Shown piece after piece: positions 24,738-33,612 of a stretch of DNA of 64,000 bases. Position numbers and translations under genes: made by a program. Each line of letters starts with the position of its first letter. Positions within the stretch are counted from its first letter, which is position 1. The notes under the pieces were generated by a model. The model did not search any database, was not told where the DNA came from, and saw only the letters and a program-made list of their open reading frames with translations. The stretch lies in NCBI GenBank assembly GCA_963836265.1, contig CAWIIO010000001.1:248001-312000 (forward strand), written 5' to 3'. This DNA is from CAIWHR01 sp963836265 (lineage in GTDB: Bacteria; Pseudomonadota; Gammaproteobacteria; Burkholderiales; Casimicrobiaceae).

Positions 24738-26636
24738 TCAATCTCCGGCGAGGGCGGCGCGGATCTGATCGAGCGCGCCCGGATCCTCGATTGTCGTCAG
24801 GTCGCCGGGGTCGCGCCCTTCCGCAAGCGCCTGGATCGAGCGCCGCAGGAGCTTGCCCGATCGCGTCTTCGGCAGCAGCGTCACGAAATGCACGGCGCCG
24901 GGCCGGGCGATGGCCCCGAGCTCGCGGTCGACCGTGTCCATCACTTCCTTGCGCATCGCCGCCGCTTGCTCGGCGCTCGCCACCTTTGCCGGATCCTTGA
25001 CTACGGCGAAGGCCACCGGTACCTGCCCCTTGAGCGGGTCGGCGACGCCGACGACGGCGACTTCGGCGATGCCCGCGTGCGCCTGGACGGCTTCCTCGAT
25101 CTCGCGGGTGCCGAGGCGATGCCCTGCGACGTTGATCACGTCGTCGGTGCGGCCCAGCACGAAGTAATAGCCGTCCGCATCGCGCGTCGCCCAGTCGAAC
25201 GTCGAATACGCGAGCTTGCTCCCGAAGTCGGAGAAATAGGTCTTGACGAAGCGCGCGTCGTCGCCCCAGACCGTCGTCATGCAGCCGGGTGGCAACGGCG
25301 GCATGATCGTCAGCACCGCCTTTTCGTCGGCGCCCGCTTCATCGCCGCTGCCTTCGCGCAGCAGCCGGACGTCGTAGCCGTACACCGGGAACGACGGACT
25401 GCCGAACTTGCGCGGCGTTTCCTCGACGCCGGGACACGCGGAGAGGATCGCCCAACCCGTCTCCGTCTGCCAGTAGTGATCGACGATCGGAACACCCAGC
25501 GATTCGGATGCCCACCGCGCGGTCGGCTCGTCGAGCGGCTCGCCGGCGAGAAACAGGTACTTGAGCGACGAGAGATCGTGCTGCTTCATGAAGGCCGGAT
25601 CCTGTTTCTTGAGCACGCGGATCGCGGTGGGTGAGCTGAACATCGTCTTGACCTTGTTCTCCGCGACGATCTTCCACCAGATCGCCGGATCGGGGCGAAT
25701 CGGCAGCCCCTCGTACATGACCGTCGTCGCGCCGGCGATGAGCGGCCCGTAGACGATGTACGAATGTCCGACCACCCAGCCGATGTCGCTCGTCGTGAAC
25801 ATCGTGTCACCGGGCTCGATGCAGTAGATGCGCCGCATCGATGACGCGAGCGCGACGGCGTAGCCTCCCGTGTCGCGCTGGACGCCCTTGGGCTTGCCGG
25901 TGGTCCCCGACGTATAGAGGATGTACGACGGCGCCGAAGACTCGAGCCATTCGCAGGGGACTTCCGCATCGATGTGCCGGGCGCGAAGCTCCGCGTAGTC
26001 GAGATCGCGCCCCGGCACGCGCGACATCTCTTTGTCGAGGCCGCGGTCGACGATGACGACCTTGCCGGGCGGATGCGAAGCCAGGCGGATCGACTCGTCG
26101 ACCAGGTGCTTGTACGGGACCGCCTTGCCGCCCCGCATCCCGGCGTCGGCGGTTACCATGACTTTCGGCTTCGCGTCGTCGATGCGCGTGGCGAGGCTCG
26201 CGGCGGCGAAGCCGCCGAACACGACCGAATGGATTGCACCGATCCGGGCGCAGGCGAGCATCGCGAATGCCGCTTCGGCGATCATCGGCATGTAGATCAG
26301 CACCCGGTCGCCGCGACCGACCCCTTCGCCCTTCAGCGCCGCGGCGAAGCGATTGACCTCGGCGGCGAGCTCGGCGAACGTATAGGTCTTCGCTTCGCCG
26401 GTCTCGGTCGAGATGTAGACGAGGGCCTTCTGGCCGCCCCGTGTCGCGAGATGTCGATCGACGGCGTTGTGGCAGAGGTTCGTGCGGCCGCCGACGAACC
26501 ATTTCGCGAACGGAGGCTTCGAATAGTCGAGAATCGCGGAAAAGGGCGTCTGCCAATCGACGAGCGCAGCTTCCGCCCGCCAGAACGCGTCACGGTCGGC
26601 AAGCGATTGGCGGTGGAACTCCTTGTACGCGGTCAT
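24738..26636 (-). CDS. prpE: propionate--CoA ligase PrpE
   Basis: AMP-forming acyl-CoA synthetase of 632 residues. The adenylation core YTSGTTGKPKG, the WQTETG motif and the C-terminal catalytic Lys in TRSGKLLRR are present. The PrpE subgroup is indicated by the N-terminus (WQTPFSAILDYSKPPFAKWF, GGRTNLCHNAVDRH) and by RDTGGYAVAL, which differ from acetyl-CoA synthetase. It supplies propionyl-CoA to the methylcitrate cycle, whose other genes (prpB, prpC, prpD) lie about 21 kb away in this window. A strong ribosome-binding site (GGAGGAAAC) precedes the ATG at 26636. Confidence 0.88.
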   Translation of the reverse strand: MTAYKEFHRQSLADRDAFWRAEAALVDWQTPFSAILDYSKPPFAKWFVGGRTNLCHNAVDRHLATRGGQKALVYISTETGEAKTYTFAELAAEVNRFAAALKGEGVGRGDRVLIYMPMIAEAAFAMLACARIGAIHSVVFGGFAAASLATRIDDAKPKVMVTADAGMRGGKAVPYKHLVDESIRLASHPPGKVVIVDRGLDKEMSRVPGRDLDYAELRARHIDAEVPCEWLESSAPSYILYTSGTTGKPKGVQRDTGGYAVALASSMRRIYCIEPGDTMFTTSDIGWVVGHSYIVYGPLIAGATTVMYEGLPIRPDPAIWWKIVAENKVKTMFSSPTAIRVLKKQDPAFMKQHDLSSLKYLFLAGEPLDEPTARWASESLGVPIVDHYWQTETGWAILSACPGVEETPRKFGSPSFPVYGYDVRLLREGSGDEAGADEKAVLTIMPPLPPGCMTTVWGDDARFVKTYFSDFGSKLAYSTFDWATRDADGYYFVLGRTDDVINVAGHRLGTREIEEAVQAHAGIAEVAVVGVADPLKGQVPVAFAVVKDPAKVASAEQAAAMRKEVMDTVDRELGAIARPGAVHFVTLLPKTRSGKLLRRSIQALAEGRDPGDLTTIEDPGALDQIRAALAGD

Positions 26637-26719
26637 GACGGTTTCCTCCGGGAAATTGCCTTGCGAAGCCTAAAGGTTGCCGGCGGCGACGACTTTGCGC
26701 GGGATCAAGCGGCGAGCCG

Positions 26720-28327
26720 TTAGCGTACGCGCAAAAGCGGGCACACGCCGAGCGGGCGTGCCTCGCGATTGGACCGGATGGCGCGGCATTCGGCGTCGTT
26801 CCGCGCAAGGCCGTACGCGGCCATCGTCGCCTCCTCCGCGGCGACTGTCGCGTCCAGGTACCGGATCGCGTAGATCGGACCCCGCTGGGCGGCGATCAGT
26901 GCGGCCATCTCCCGCTGCAGCCGGTTGTGGTGCCACGGGCCGGTGAAGTTGCTGGCAGGCGCGGCGGCGCGCGCGCCCGGCGGCAGGAACGGCACGAGGT
27001 AGCCGAAGGGCTCGCCGGTCATCAGCAACACCAGCGAATCGGCGGCGATCGCCGGCATCGCGACGTCGAAGTAGGGACCGGCGGACAGGCGCGCGCGCCC
27101 CCAGTACGGCGGAATCGTCGCGGCGACGACGAGCACGGCAGCCGCGCCCAGCCAGAGATCGCGCCTGCGGAAGCCGGCGAGCGTCGCCCGCATCGCCAGC
27201 ACGAGGAGCAGGCTCGCGACGAGCTCGAGCGGGATCGCGTAGCGGTAGATCGTGAAGACGGCGATCCAGGCGGCGTAGGCGGCGGCGGCGAACACCGCGA
27301 GCAGTCGCAGCGGCGGCGGGAGCGAGCGCCGGATCGCCGCGGCGACGCTTTCCCCGGCCGCCCGCGCGCGGCGCACAACGGAGGCGGCGAGGACGATGCC
27401 GAACGCGATCAGCAGCGCGAGTCGCGGGTCGCGCAGGTCGGCTTCACTCGCGAGCCGGTTGCGGAATGCGAGACCGAAGGGCAGCCCGATCCAGCCCGCG
27501 AGCGAGGTCGGGCGGAACTTCGCGTCGAAGAACGACTGCGGATCCCACCACTCCGAGCGGAAGAGGCCGTTGAAGTACGGAAAGAACGGATTGCCGAATC
27601 GTTCCCAGAGCACGAAGGCCCAGTAGCCGTAGGTCAGCGCGAGACCCCCCAGCGCCGACAGCGCGAACGCGAGCAAGGCGCGCGCGTACCCGGGCCGGCC
27701 GCGGAAGCAGGCGAGCAGCGTGCACCCGAGCGCGACCGCGTAGATCGCCGCGGTGGGCTTGAGGCCGGTCGCGACGCCGCAGAGCAGGCCGGCGACGCCG
27801 GCAGCGGCGGCCGGGGAAACGTCGCCGCCGCGGCGCGCGCGCACGAGCGCGAACAGCGCCCCGAGGACAAACGCCGCCGTCGCCCATTCGTTCATCGTCG
27901 AGCCGATCTGCGAGAAGCCCGCCGCGCCGGTCAAAGCGACGAGAACGACGGCGGCGAGCACCGGGCCTTCGCGCTCGACCCCGAGCTCGCCGACGGCGTC
28001 GCGCGCGATCCGGTAGAAGAACCAGGCACCGGCGCCGAACGGCAATCCGAGCAGGAACGTGATCGCGTACGTCGGCAGCCCGCTCGCGACCAGCGCGAAG
28101 AACGGCACGTCGAGCAGCGGGCTGTAGAAGGACTGGACCTGCGCCGGCGCGTAGTCGAAGCCGAGGCGCCCGTGCAGCCATGCCCACGGGTTGTAGAAAT
28201 GATAGTTGCGCAGGTCCCAGTTCGTGTCGACGCCGCGCGCGAGCGACGCGAGGCCGCCGAAGAGCAGCGCAGCGGGTAGGCCATGGCGCGGACGCGCGAG
28301 GGCGTCGAGCAGCGGACGCGCGTTCAT
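26720..28327 (-). CDS. polytopic membrane protein, GT-C glycosyltransferase-like
   Basis: 535 residues with roughly ten to twelve hydrophobic helices. The first non-membrane loop contains GVDTNWDLRNYHFYNP, with an Asp and clustered aromatic residues as in GT-C (polyprenyl-phosphate-sugar dependent) transferases. No clear named family is recognised. The C-terminal 110 residues are soluble and contain several Cys. It is divergent from the GT2 gene at 28393, with only 65 bases between starts, which suggests a shared regulatory region. A role in surface-glycan assembly is inferred from that neighbour. The ATG at 28327 is preferred to upstream in-frame codons, which encode only basic low-complexity sequence. 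Confidence 0.65.
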   Translation of the reverse strand: MNARPLLDALARPRHGLPAALLFGGLASLARGVDTNWDLRNYHFYNPWAWLHGRLGFDYAPAQVQSFYSPLLDVPFFALVASGLPTYAITFLLGLPFGAGAWFFYRIARDAVGELGVEREGPVLAAVVLVALTGAAGFSQIGSTMNEWATAAFVLGALFALVRARRGGDVSPAAAAGVAGLLCGVATGLKPTAAIYAVALGCTLLACFRGRPGYARALLAFALSALGGLALTYGYWAFVLWERFGNPFFPYFNGLFRSEWWDPQSFFDAKFRPTSLAGWIGLPFGLAFRNRLASEADLRDPRLALLIAFGIVLAASVVRRARAAGESVAAAIRRSLPPPLRLLAVFAAAAYAAWIAVFTIYRYAIPLELVASLLLVLAMRATLAGFRRRDLWLGAAAVLVVAATIPPYWGRARLSAGPYFDVAMPAIAADSLVLLMTGEPFGYLVPFLPPGARAAAPASNFTGPWHHNRLQREMAALIAAQRGPIYAIRYLDATVAAEEATMAAYGLARNDAECRAIRSNREARPLGVCPLLRVR

Positions 28328-28392
28328 CGGCGCTTCGCTCTTGCGGCCGCCGCGCCGGCTGTCCATACTGCGGCCGCACGCCGGACCGTGCC

Positions 28393-29571
28393 ATGCCCGA
28401 TCAGGCCTCCACCGCACCCGAGCTCACGATCCTGATGCCGTGCCTCGACGAGGCGGAAGGCATCGGTCGCTGCGTCGACGCGGCGCGCGCCTTCCTCGAC
28501 CGCGACAGGATCGCAGGCGAGATCCTCGTCGCCGACAACGGCAGCACCGACGGCTCGGTCGACGTCGCGCTCGCCCACGGCGCGCGCGTGGTCCGCGTGA
28601 CCGAGCGCGGCTACGGCTCCGCGCTGATGGGCGGCATCCGCGCCGCCCGCGGCGCCTACGTGATCGCCGGCGACGCCGACGGCAGCTACGACTTCGCGCA
28701 TCTCGACACGTTCGTCGCGCGGCTCCGCGCGGGCGCCGACGTCGTAATCGGCAACCGCTTCGAGGGCGGGATCGCACCCGGCGCGATGCCGTTCCTGCAC
28801 CGCTGGCTCGGCAACCCGGTCCTGAGCTTCCTCGGCCGGCTCTTCTTCGCGATCCCGATCGGCGACTTCCACTGCGGGTTGCGCGGCTTCCGCCGCGAGC
28901 GGATCCTCGCACTCGGCCTGCGCGCGCCGGGGATGGAGTTCGCGAGCGAGATGATCGTCCGGGCGGCGCTCGCCGGTCTGCACGTCGCCGAGGTGCCGAC
29001 GACGCTCGCGCCCGATCTGCGCTCGCGACGATCCCACCTGCGAACGTGGCGCGACGGCTGGCGCCACCTGCGCTTCCTGCTGCTGCTCTCCCCGCGCTGG
29101 CTGTTCCTCTATCCGGGCGCGGCGCTGTTCGGCGTCGGCATGGCCGCGCAGGCGATCCTGTTCACCGGCCCCGTCGCGATCGGGCGCGTCGTGCTCGACA
29201 TCCACACGATGCTCTACGCTGGCGGCGCGACGATCGTCGGCCTGCAGACGATGCTCTTCGCCGTCTTCGTCAAGGCCGCGGGGGTGGCGCAGGGCCTGCT
29301 GCCTTCGAGCCGCGCGTTCGGGGGGTTCGTCGCCCGGTTCACGCTCGAGCGCGGTGCGCTCGTCGGCGCGCTGACAATCCTCGCCGGCGTCGTCCTCGCC
29401 GGCTGGTCGCTGTCGGTGTGGCTGTCGGCCGGGCTCGCGGACATCGACCCGCGGTACGTGATGCGGATCGTCATTCCGTCGCTGACGCTGACGATCGCGG
29501 GCCTCCAGCTCCTGTTCTCGTCGTTCGTCCTGCACTTTCTGCTGTGGAATCCGGACCGAGTCGCAAAGTGA
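28393..29571 (+). CDS. family 2 glycosyltransferase with C-terminal membrane helices (DPM1/GtrB-like)
   Basis: 392 residues: a GT-A domain (about 10-235) with LTILMPCLDEAEGIG, VADNGSTDGS, a DADGSYDF metal-binding motif, and DFHCGLRGFRRE near its end. Several hydrophobic helices follow (about 245-390), as in undecaprenyl-phosphate sugar transferases. The likely reaction is transfer of a sugar from a nucleotide donor to undecaprenyl phosphate, making a lipid-linked donor for GT-C enzymes like those on either side. Start ATG at 28393, divergent from the membrane protein gene. Sugar identity unknown. Confidence 0.85.
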   Translation: MPDQASTAPELTILMPCLDEAEGIGRCVDAARAFLDRDRIAGEILVADNGSTDGSVDVALAHGARVVRVTERGYGSALMGGIRAARGAYVIAGDADGSYDFAHLDTFVARLRAGADVVIGNRFEGGIAPGAMPFLHRWLGNPVLSFLGRLFFAIPIGDFHCGLRGFRRERILALGLRAPGMEFASEMIVRAALAGLHVAEVPTTLAPDLRSRRSHLRTWRDGWRHLRFLLLLSPRWLFLYPGAALFGVGMAAQAILFTGPVAIGRVVLDIHTMLYAGGATIVGLQTMLFAVFVKAAGVAQGLLPSSRAFGGFVARFTLERGALVGALTILAGVVLAGWSLSVWLSAGLADIDPRYVMRIVIPSLTLTIAGLQLLFSSFVLHFLLWNPDRVAK

Positions 29572-29821
29572 GGTGGGCATCGCGTTATACTCGCGCCACC
29601 GGCCTGCCGGGGTCATCGGCGCCGGTCTCGCGAGTATCGCGCCGCCGGCACCTGACGGCCGGCGGACGGCTCGAGCGCTGATTCAGCCGACGGGGGAACA
29701 GCGCCGAATATTATCCATTCTTCGCGTGCGATGCGAACCGGCGTTGGCTCTAGGCGTTCGTAGGCTCTATTTCGCCCGTCGCCCGCGGCGTGGGCGCTCC
29801 GCTGGCCAAGCCGGAAAAGGC

Positions 29822-31228
29822 ATGGATCGTCCGAATCGGTGGCTCGATGCAGGTATCTGGCTGAGCGCCGGATTACTGCTCGTAATGTTCTATCCGGGCG
29901 GGATGAGCATCGACTCATACACGCAGCTCGGTCAAGCGCGCAGCGGTCAGTTCGGAGACTGGCATCCGCCGGTCATGGCGTGGCTGTGGCGAGGGGCGGA
30001 TGCGATCGTGCGCGGCCCGCTTTTGATGTTGGTAGGACAGCTCGCGCTGTTCCTGATCTCGTTGACGATGTTTTCGAAGGAGATGATCGCCGGCGGCCGG
30101 CGCGCCAGAAAGCTCTTCGTCCTGCTCACGCTGTGGATCACTCCGATCAGCGGAATCATCGGTGTCGTATGGAAGGACGTCTGGACGTCGTGCCTGCTTC
30201 TGCTGGCCATCGCCTTTAACGTCTCGATCAGCCGCGGCGGGGGCCCCGCCCCACGCCTCAGGCGGTTCCTTTGGGGCGCACTGGCGATCCTTTGCGCTTT
30301 GCTGTTCCGCTACAACGCGGTGCTCGCCGCGGTCCCACTCCTGATCTATGGCGCATGGGAGCTCGGCCGAAAACTGAGCAGCATGGTTTGGCGCGCAGTT
30401 GTGGCCGTTCTCGCAGGTCTCGCCGCCACCGCGGCCCTGGTCGGCGTCGGTGCCGGTATCAACCGGTCACTAACGACGCGGAATGAGTTTCCGATCCAGT
30501 CGATTCTGATATTCGATATAGCAGGCGTGTCCGTGCTGACGGGGCGCACTGACTTTCTCGATACGGCTTCCCGGAAACTCCCCGAGGTCCTCCGCGGCCA
30601 GCGGTCGGTCCCCATCGAGGCGCTTCGCTCCAGCTATTACCCGAGCACCTGGACACCGCTGGTGTGGCTCGACGGCAGCCCGCTCGCGGTCTCGACTTCT
30701 CGCGCAGAGGTCGACGAACTGGCTGCCGTTTGGAGCAGGGCGGTGCTCGAGGAGCCCCGTGCCTACCTCACGCATCGCCTCCACGTGTTCGAGCAGGTAA
30801 TCGGAGCCCACCAGGCCTTGCTCTTCGCTCCCGTCTATTTCGCAATCCCCAGAGGCTCGCCCGACTACGCGCTAGCAAGCAGAAGCTTTCAGATCGAAAC
30901 CAACATCGCACCGACTCAGGACGTTCTGCGCGACGCGGTTGCGGTCTCCGCGACGCTGTTTACCTATCGGCCGTGGTTCTGGTTGGGACTGAATGTGTTG
31001 CTGATCGGCGTTGCGGTACGCGTTTCATCGCGCCGCACGGCGCTCGTCGCCATTGGAAGCAGTGGATTGCTGTACGAGCTGGCGCTCCTCTTCCTGGCGC
31101 CCTCGGCAGACTACCGGTACTCGCACTGGCTGGTTCTCTCGACGTGGGTACTCCTCGCAGCGCTCGTTTCGGAGGTCGCGCCGAGGTTGATCGCACGATT
31201 CAGCGGTTCCCGTAGAGAAGTGTCTTGA
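29822..31228 (+). CDS. multi-spanning membrane protein, GT-C-like, with DWHPP motif
   Basis: 468 residues, about ten hydrophobic helices. The first periplasmic loop reads SIDSYTQLGQARSGQFGDWH followed by PP, a Ser-Asp-Ser ... Asp-Trp-His-Pro-Pro pattern that I associate with uncharacterised GT-C-type membrane proteins; no biochemical role is claimed. The GC content is visibly lower than in flanking genes and there is a 250-base AT-richer leader, so it may be a recent acquisition. It follows the GT2 gene on the same strand. The ATG at 29822 begins the first hydrophobic segment; upstream in-frame sequence is basic and unlike protein. Confidence 0.7.
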   Translation: MDRPNRWLDAGIWLSAGLLLVMFYPGGMSIDSYTQLGQARSGQFGDWHPPVMAWLWRGADAIVRGPLLMLVGQLALFLISLTMFSKEMIAGGRRARKLFVLLTLWITPISGIIGVVWKDVWTSCLLLLAIAFNVSISRGGGPAPRLRRFLWGALAILCALLFRYNAVLAAVPLLIYGAWELGRKLSSMVWRAVVAVLAGLAATAALVGVGAGINRSLTTRNEFPIQSILIFDIAGVSVLTGRTDFLDTASRKLPEVLRGQRSVPIEALRSSYYPSTWTPLVWLDGSPLAVSTSRAEVDELAAVWSRAVLEEPRAYLTHRLHVFEQVIGAHQALLFAPVYFAIPRGSPDYALASRSFQIETNIAPTQDVLRDAVAVSATLFTYRPWFWLGLNVLLIGVAVRVSSRRTALVAIGSSGLLYELALLFLAPSADYRYSHWLVLSTWVLLAALVSEVAPRLIARFSGSRREVS

Positions 31229-31273
31229 ACCCGAGCCCATCAAGGAGCTGCAGCACGTGGCCCGGAGCGCCTT

Positions 31274-31307
31274 GCTGCGGCAACCTCCGTCATCGGAGCG
31301 CGGCAGC
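31274..31307. terminator. possible bidirectional hairpin between convergent genes
   Basis: Nested inverted repeats, outer GCTGC/GCAGC and inner CTCCG/CGGAG with a four-base loop, lie in the 132-base gap between two convergent genes (ends at 31228 and 31361). There is no U-run on either side, so termination is only suggested by position. Confidence 0.3.
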
Positions 31308-31360
31308 CTCGTCTGCGACGCGACTGCGTGGTCGCTCGCCGAGGCTTTCCGGCGACTTCC

Positions 31361-32365
31361 CTACGGGTGCGAATCCGGCGCGATGCGCACGACGGTGCGC
31401 CCGCGGACCATCCCCTTGAGGTAGGGGTCGAAGTGCGTCGGGAGGTCGTCGAAGTCGATCGTGCGGACCTGATCGTGCACCTGGTCGGGCCGCCATTCGA
31501 CGGCGAGCTTGTTCCAGATCTTCTGGCGCAGCGGCATCGCGCAGTTGGCGCTGTCGGCGCCGAGCAATGCGGCGCCACGCAGGATGAAGGGCGCGACCGT
31601 CGTGTTGAGCTTCATGTCGGCGGCAAGCCCGACCGCGCCGACGGTGCCGCCGATCTTCAGCGACGAGAGCAGCCACGAAAGCAGGTCGCCTCCGAGGTTG
31701 TCGACCGCGCCCGCCCACGTCGCTTTGTCGAGCGGGCGGATTTTCGAAAGGTCGATCGACTGCCGCAACATGACGTCCTTCGCGCCGAGGGACTTGAGGT
31801 AGTCCGACTCCTCCTTCTTGCCGGTGATCGCGACCACCTCGTAGCCGGTCTTGGCGAGGATTTCGACCGCGACTGATCCGACGCCGCCGGTGGCCCCCGT
31901 GACCGCGACCGGGCCGTTCTCGGGTTTCAAGCCGTTGTGCTCCATCAGCATGATCGCCTGCGCCGCGGTGAAGCCGGCGGTGCCGAGCGTCATCGCGTCG
32001 AACGCGGTCATGCTCTCCGGCCGCCGCACGATCCAGTCACCGGGAACCCGTACGCGCTCGCTGTACCCGCCATCGTGCGCCACGCCCATGTCGTACCCAT
32101 GGACGATCACCTTGTCGCCACGCTTCCAGCGCGCGTCGGCAGACGTCTCGACCGTCCCGGCCATGTCGATGCCGGCGTTGGTCGGGTACTTGCGCATGAT
32201 CTTGCCGGCGCCGTTGTAGGAAAGGGCGTCCTTGTAGTTGATCGTCGAGTACTTGGTTCGCACGACGACATCGCCCGGGTCGAGCTCGTCGACCGTCATC
32301 TCGACAAACCGGCTCGCGATGCCGTTGTTTTCCTGGAACGTCCGGTAGACCTTGAATTTCTGCAC
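31361..32365 (-). CDS. acuI: YhdH/AcuI-family acrylyl-CoA reductase-like oxidoreductase
   Basis: 334-residue medium-chain dehydrogenase/reductase without zinc ligands, of the YhdH/YhfP family whose best known member, AcuI, reduces acryloyl-CoA to propionyl-CoA with NADPH. Visible: NYKDALSYNGAGKI, GIDMAGTV, GTAGFTAAQAIMLMEHNGL and the Rossmann motif VTGATGGVGS. The GTG at 32365 is chosen because AAGGAG lies seven bases upstream and QKFKVYRTF begins conserved sequence; an upstream ATG at 32422 overlaps the zapE stop region and lacks such a site. A propionyl-CoA product would feed the methylcitrate genes, but acryloyl-CoA use is inferred from family only. Confidence 0.85.
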   Translation of the reverse strand: MQKFKVYRTFQENNGIASRFVEMTVDELDPGDVVVRTKYSTINYKDALSYNGAGKIMRKYPTNAGIDMAGTVETSADARWKRGDKVIVHGYDMGVAHDGGYSERVRVPGDWIVRRPESMTAFDAMTLGTAGFTAAQAIMLMEHNGLKPENGPVAVTGATGGVGSVAVEILAKTGYEVVAITGKKEESDYLKSLGAKDVMLRQSIDLSKIRPLDKATWAGAVDNLGGDLLSWLLSSLKIGGTVGAVGLAADMKLNTTVAPFILRGAALLGADSANCAMPLRQKIWNKLAVEWRPDQVHDQVRTIDFDDLPTHFDPYLKGMVRGRTVVRIAPDSHP

Positions 32366-32422
32366 GGGATTCTCCTTGGGGATGCGAAACGCTCGCGGCG
32401 GCAGACCGAAGTCGACGGGCAA

Positions 32423-33556
32423 TCAGGGGGACTCTGCGGCAACGTGCGGCAGCGCCATGTACTCGCGGGATTGCATCTCGTAGAGCCGGCTCACGGTGCG
32501 CGGGAACTCGCGGCTCGCCGGGCCCTCGCGGCAGAGGCGTTCGGGCGCGACGGCGGCCGAGAGCACGAGCTTCACGCGATGATCGTACAGGATGTCGATG
32601 AGCCACGTGAAGCGCCGCGCCGGATCACCCTTCTCCACCGTGAGCTGCGGGACGTCCGACAGGAACAGGACCGCGTAGCTGCGGGCGAGCTCCAGATAGT
32701 CGCGCTGCGACCGCGGTCCGTCGCACAGGGCGCCGAACTCGAACCAGACGGCGCTGCCGGCGACCTTGCGCGCAACGATCGTCCTCCCTTCGATCCCCAG
32801 CGTGGTCGGCTCGTCAGGGCCGGAGCGCATCCGCTCGAACGCCGCCACCAGCGCCGCCTCGGCCGCGGCGCCGAGCGGCGTGTGGTAGGCGCGCACCTGC
32901 GCGAGCGCACGCAGCCGGTAGTCGACGGCGGCGTCGACCTCGAGCACGTCGAGCCACTTGTCGAGCAGAGCGATCGCGGGGAGAAACCGGTCGCGCATGA
33001 GCCCATTGGGCCAGAGCCCTTCCGGCGGATAATTCGACGTCATCACGAACACGACGCCATGAGCGAACAGCGCCGACAAGAGCCGCCCGAGGATCATCGC
33101 GTCGGCAATGTCGGACACATGGAATTCGTCGAAGCAGACGAGCCGCCATTTGCGCGCGATCCGCGCCGCGACGGCGGCGAGCGGATCTTCCTCGTCCTTG
33201 AGCGTCGACAGTTCCTCGTGCACGTCGCGCATGAACGCGTGGAAATGCACGCGCGTCTTGCGCCGGATCGCCACCGTCGCATAGAACGCGTCCATCAGGA
33301 AGCTCTTGCCGCGTCCGACGCCGCCCCAGAGGTAGACGCCCCGCGGCACCTCCGGCGGCAGGAACAGCTTTCTCAGCGCCGATTGCCGCGCGGCACGAAA
33401 CGCTTCGAGCTCGCTTGCGAGCATCTGGAGGCGGTCGACCGCCAACGCCTGCGCATGATCGAGCGTGGTTCCGCGCGCCGCAAGGATCGGGTCGAGCCGC
33501 CCAACGAGTGGGTCGCTGCGCGCGGCGACGTCGCGATCGAGGGCGGAGTCGTTCAT
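32423..33556 (-). CDS. zapE: cell division protein ZapE (AFG1-like ATPase)
   Basis: 377-residue AAA-type P-loop ATPase of the AFG1/LACE1/ZapE family. Walker A GGVGRGKS follows PPEVPRGVYLWG; Walker B is VCFDEFHVSDIADA; sensor region VFVMTSNYPPEGLWPNG. In E. coli ZapE modulates Z-ring stability, mainly under low oxygen. In betaproteobacteria it frequently follows odhA-odhB-lpd, as here, 56 bases after lpdA on the same strand. ATG at 33556. Confidence 0.93.
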   Translation of the reverse strand: MNDSALDRDVAARSDPLVGRLDPILAARGTTLDHAQALAVDRLQMLASELEAFRAARQSALRKLFLPPEVPRGVYLWGGVGRGKSFLMDAFYATVAIRRKTRVHFHAFMRDVHEELSTLKDEEDPLAAVAARIARKWRLVCFDEFHVSDIADAMILGRLLSALFAHGVVFVMTSNYPPEGLWPNGLMRDRFLPAIALLDKWLDVLEVDAAVDYRLRALAQVRAYHTPLGAAAEAALVAAFERMRSGPDEPTTLGIEGRTIVARKVAGSAVWFEFGALCDGPRSQRDYLELARSYAVLFLSDVPQLTVEKGDPARRFTWLIDILYDHRVKLVLSAAVAPERLCREGPASREFPRTVSRLYEMQSREYMALPHVAAESP

Positions 33557-33612
33557 CGGCGGCGATTCTACGGCAGCGCCCGCGCGGCGCCGCCGCGCGG
33601 GGGCGAATGCGT

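Noticed and set aside
26927..28279. 450-codon + strand open frame opposite the membrane protein at 26720-28327
   Set aside because: Highly charged, repetitive translation without hydrophobic core. The - strand frame has a coherent series of transmembrane helices.
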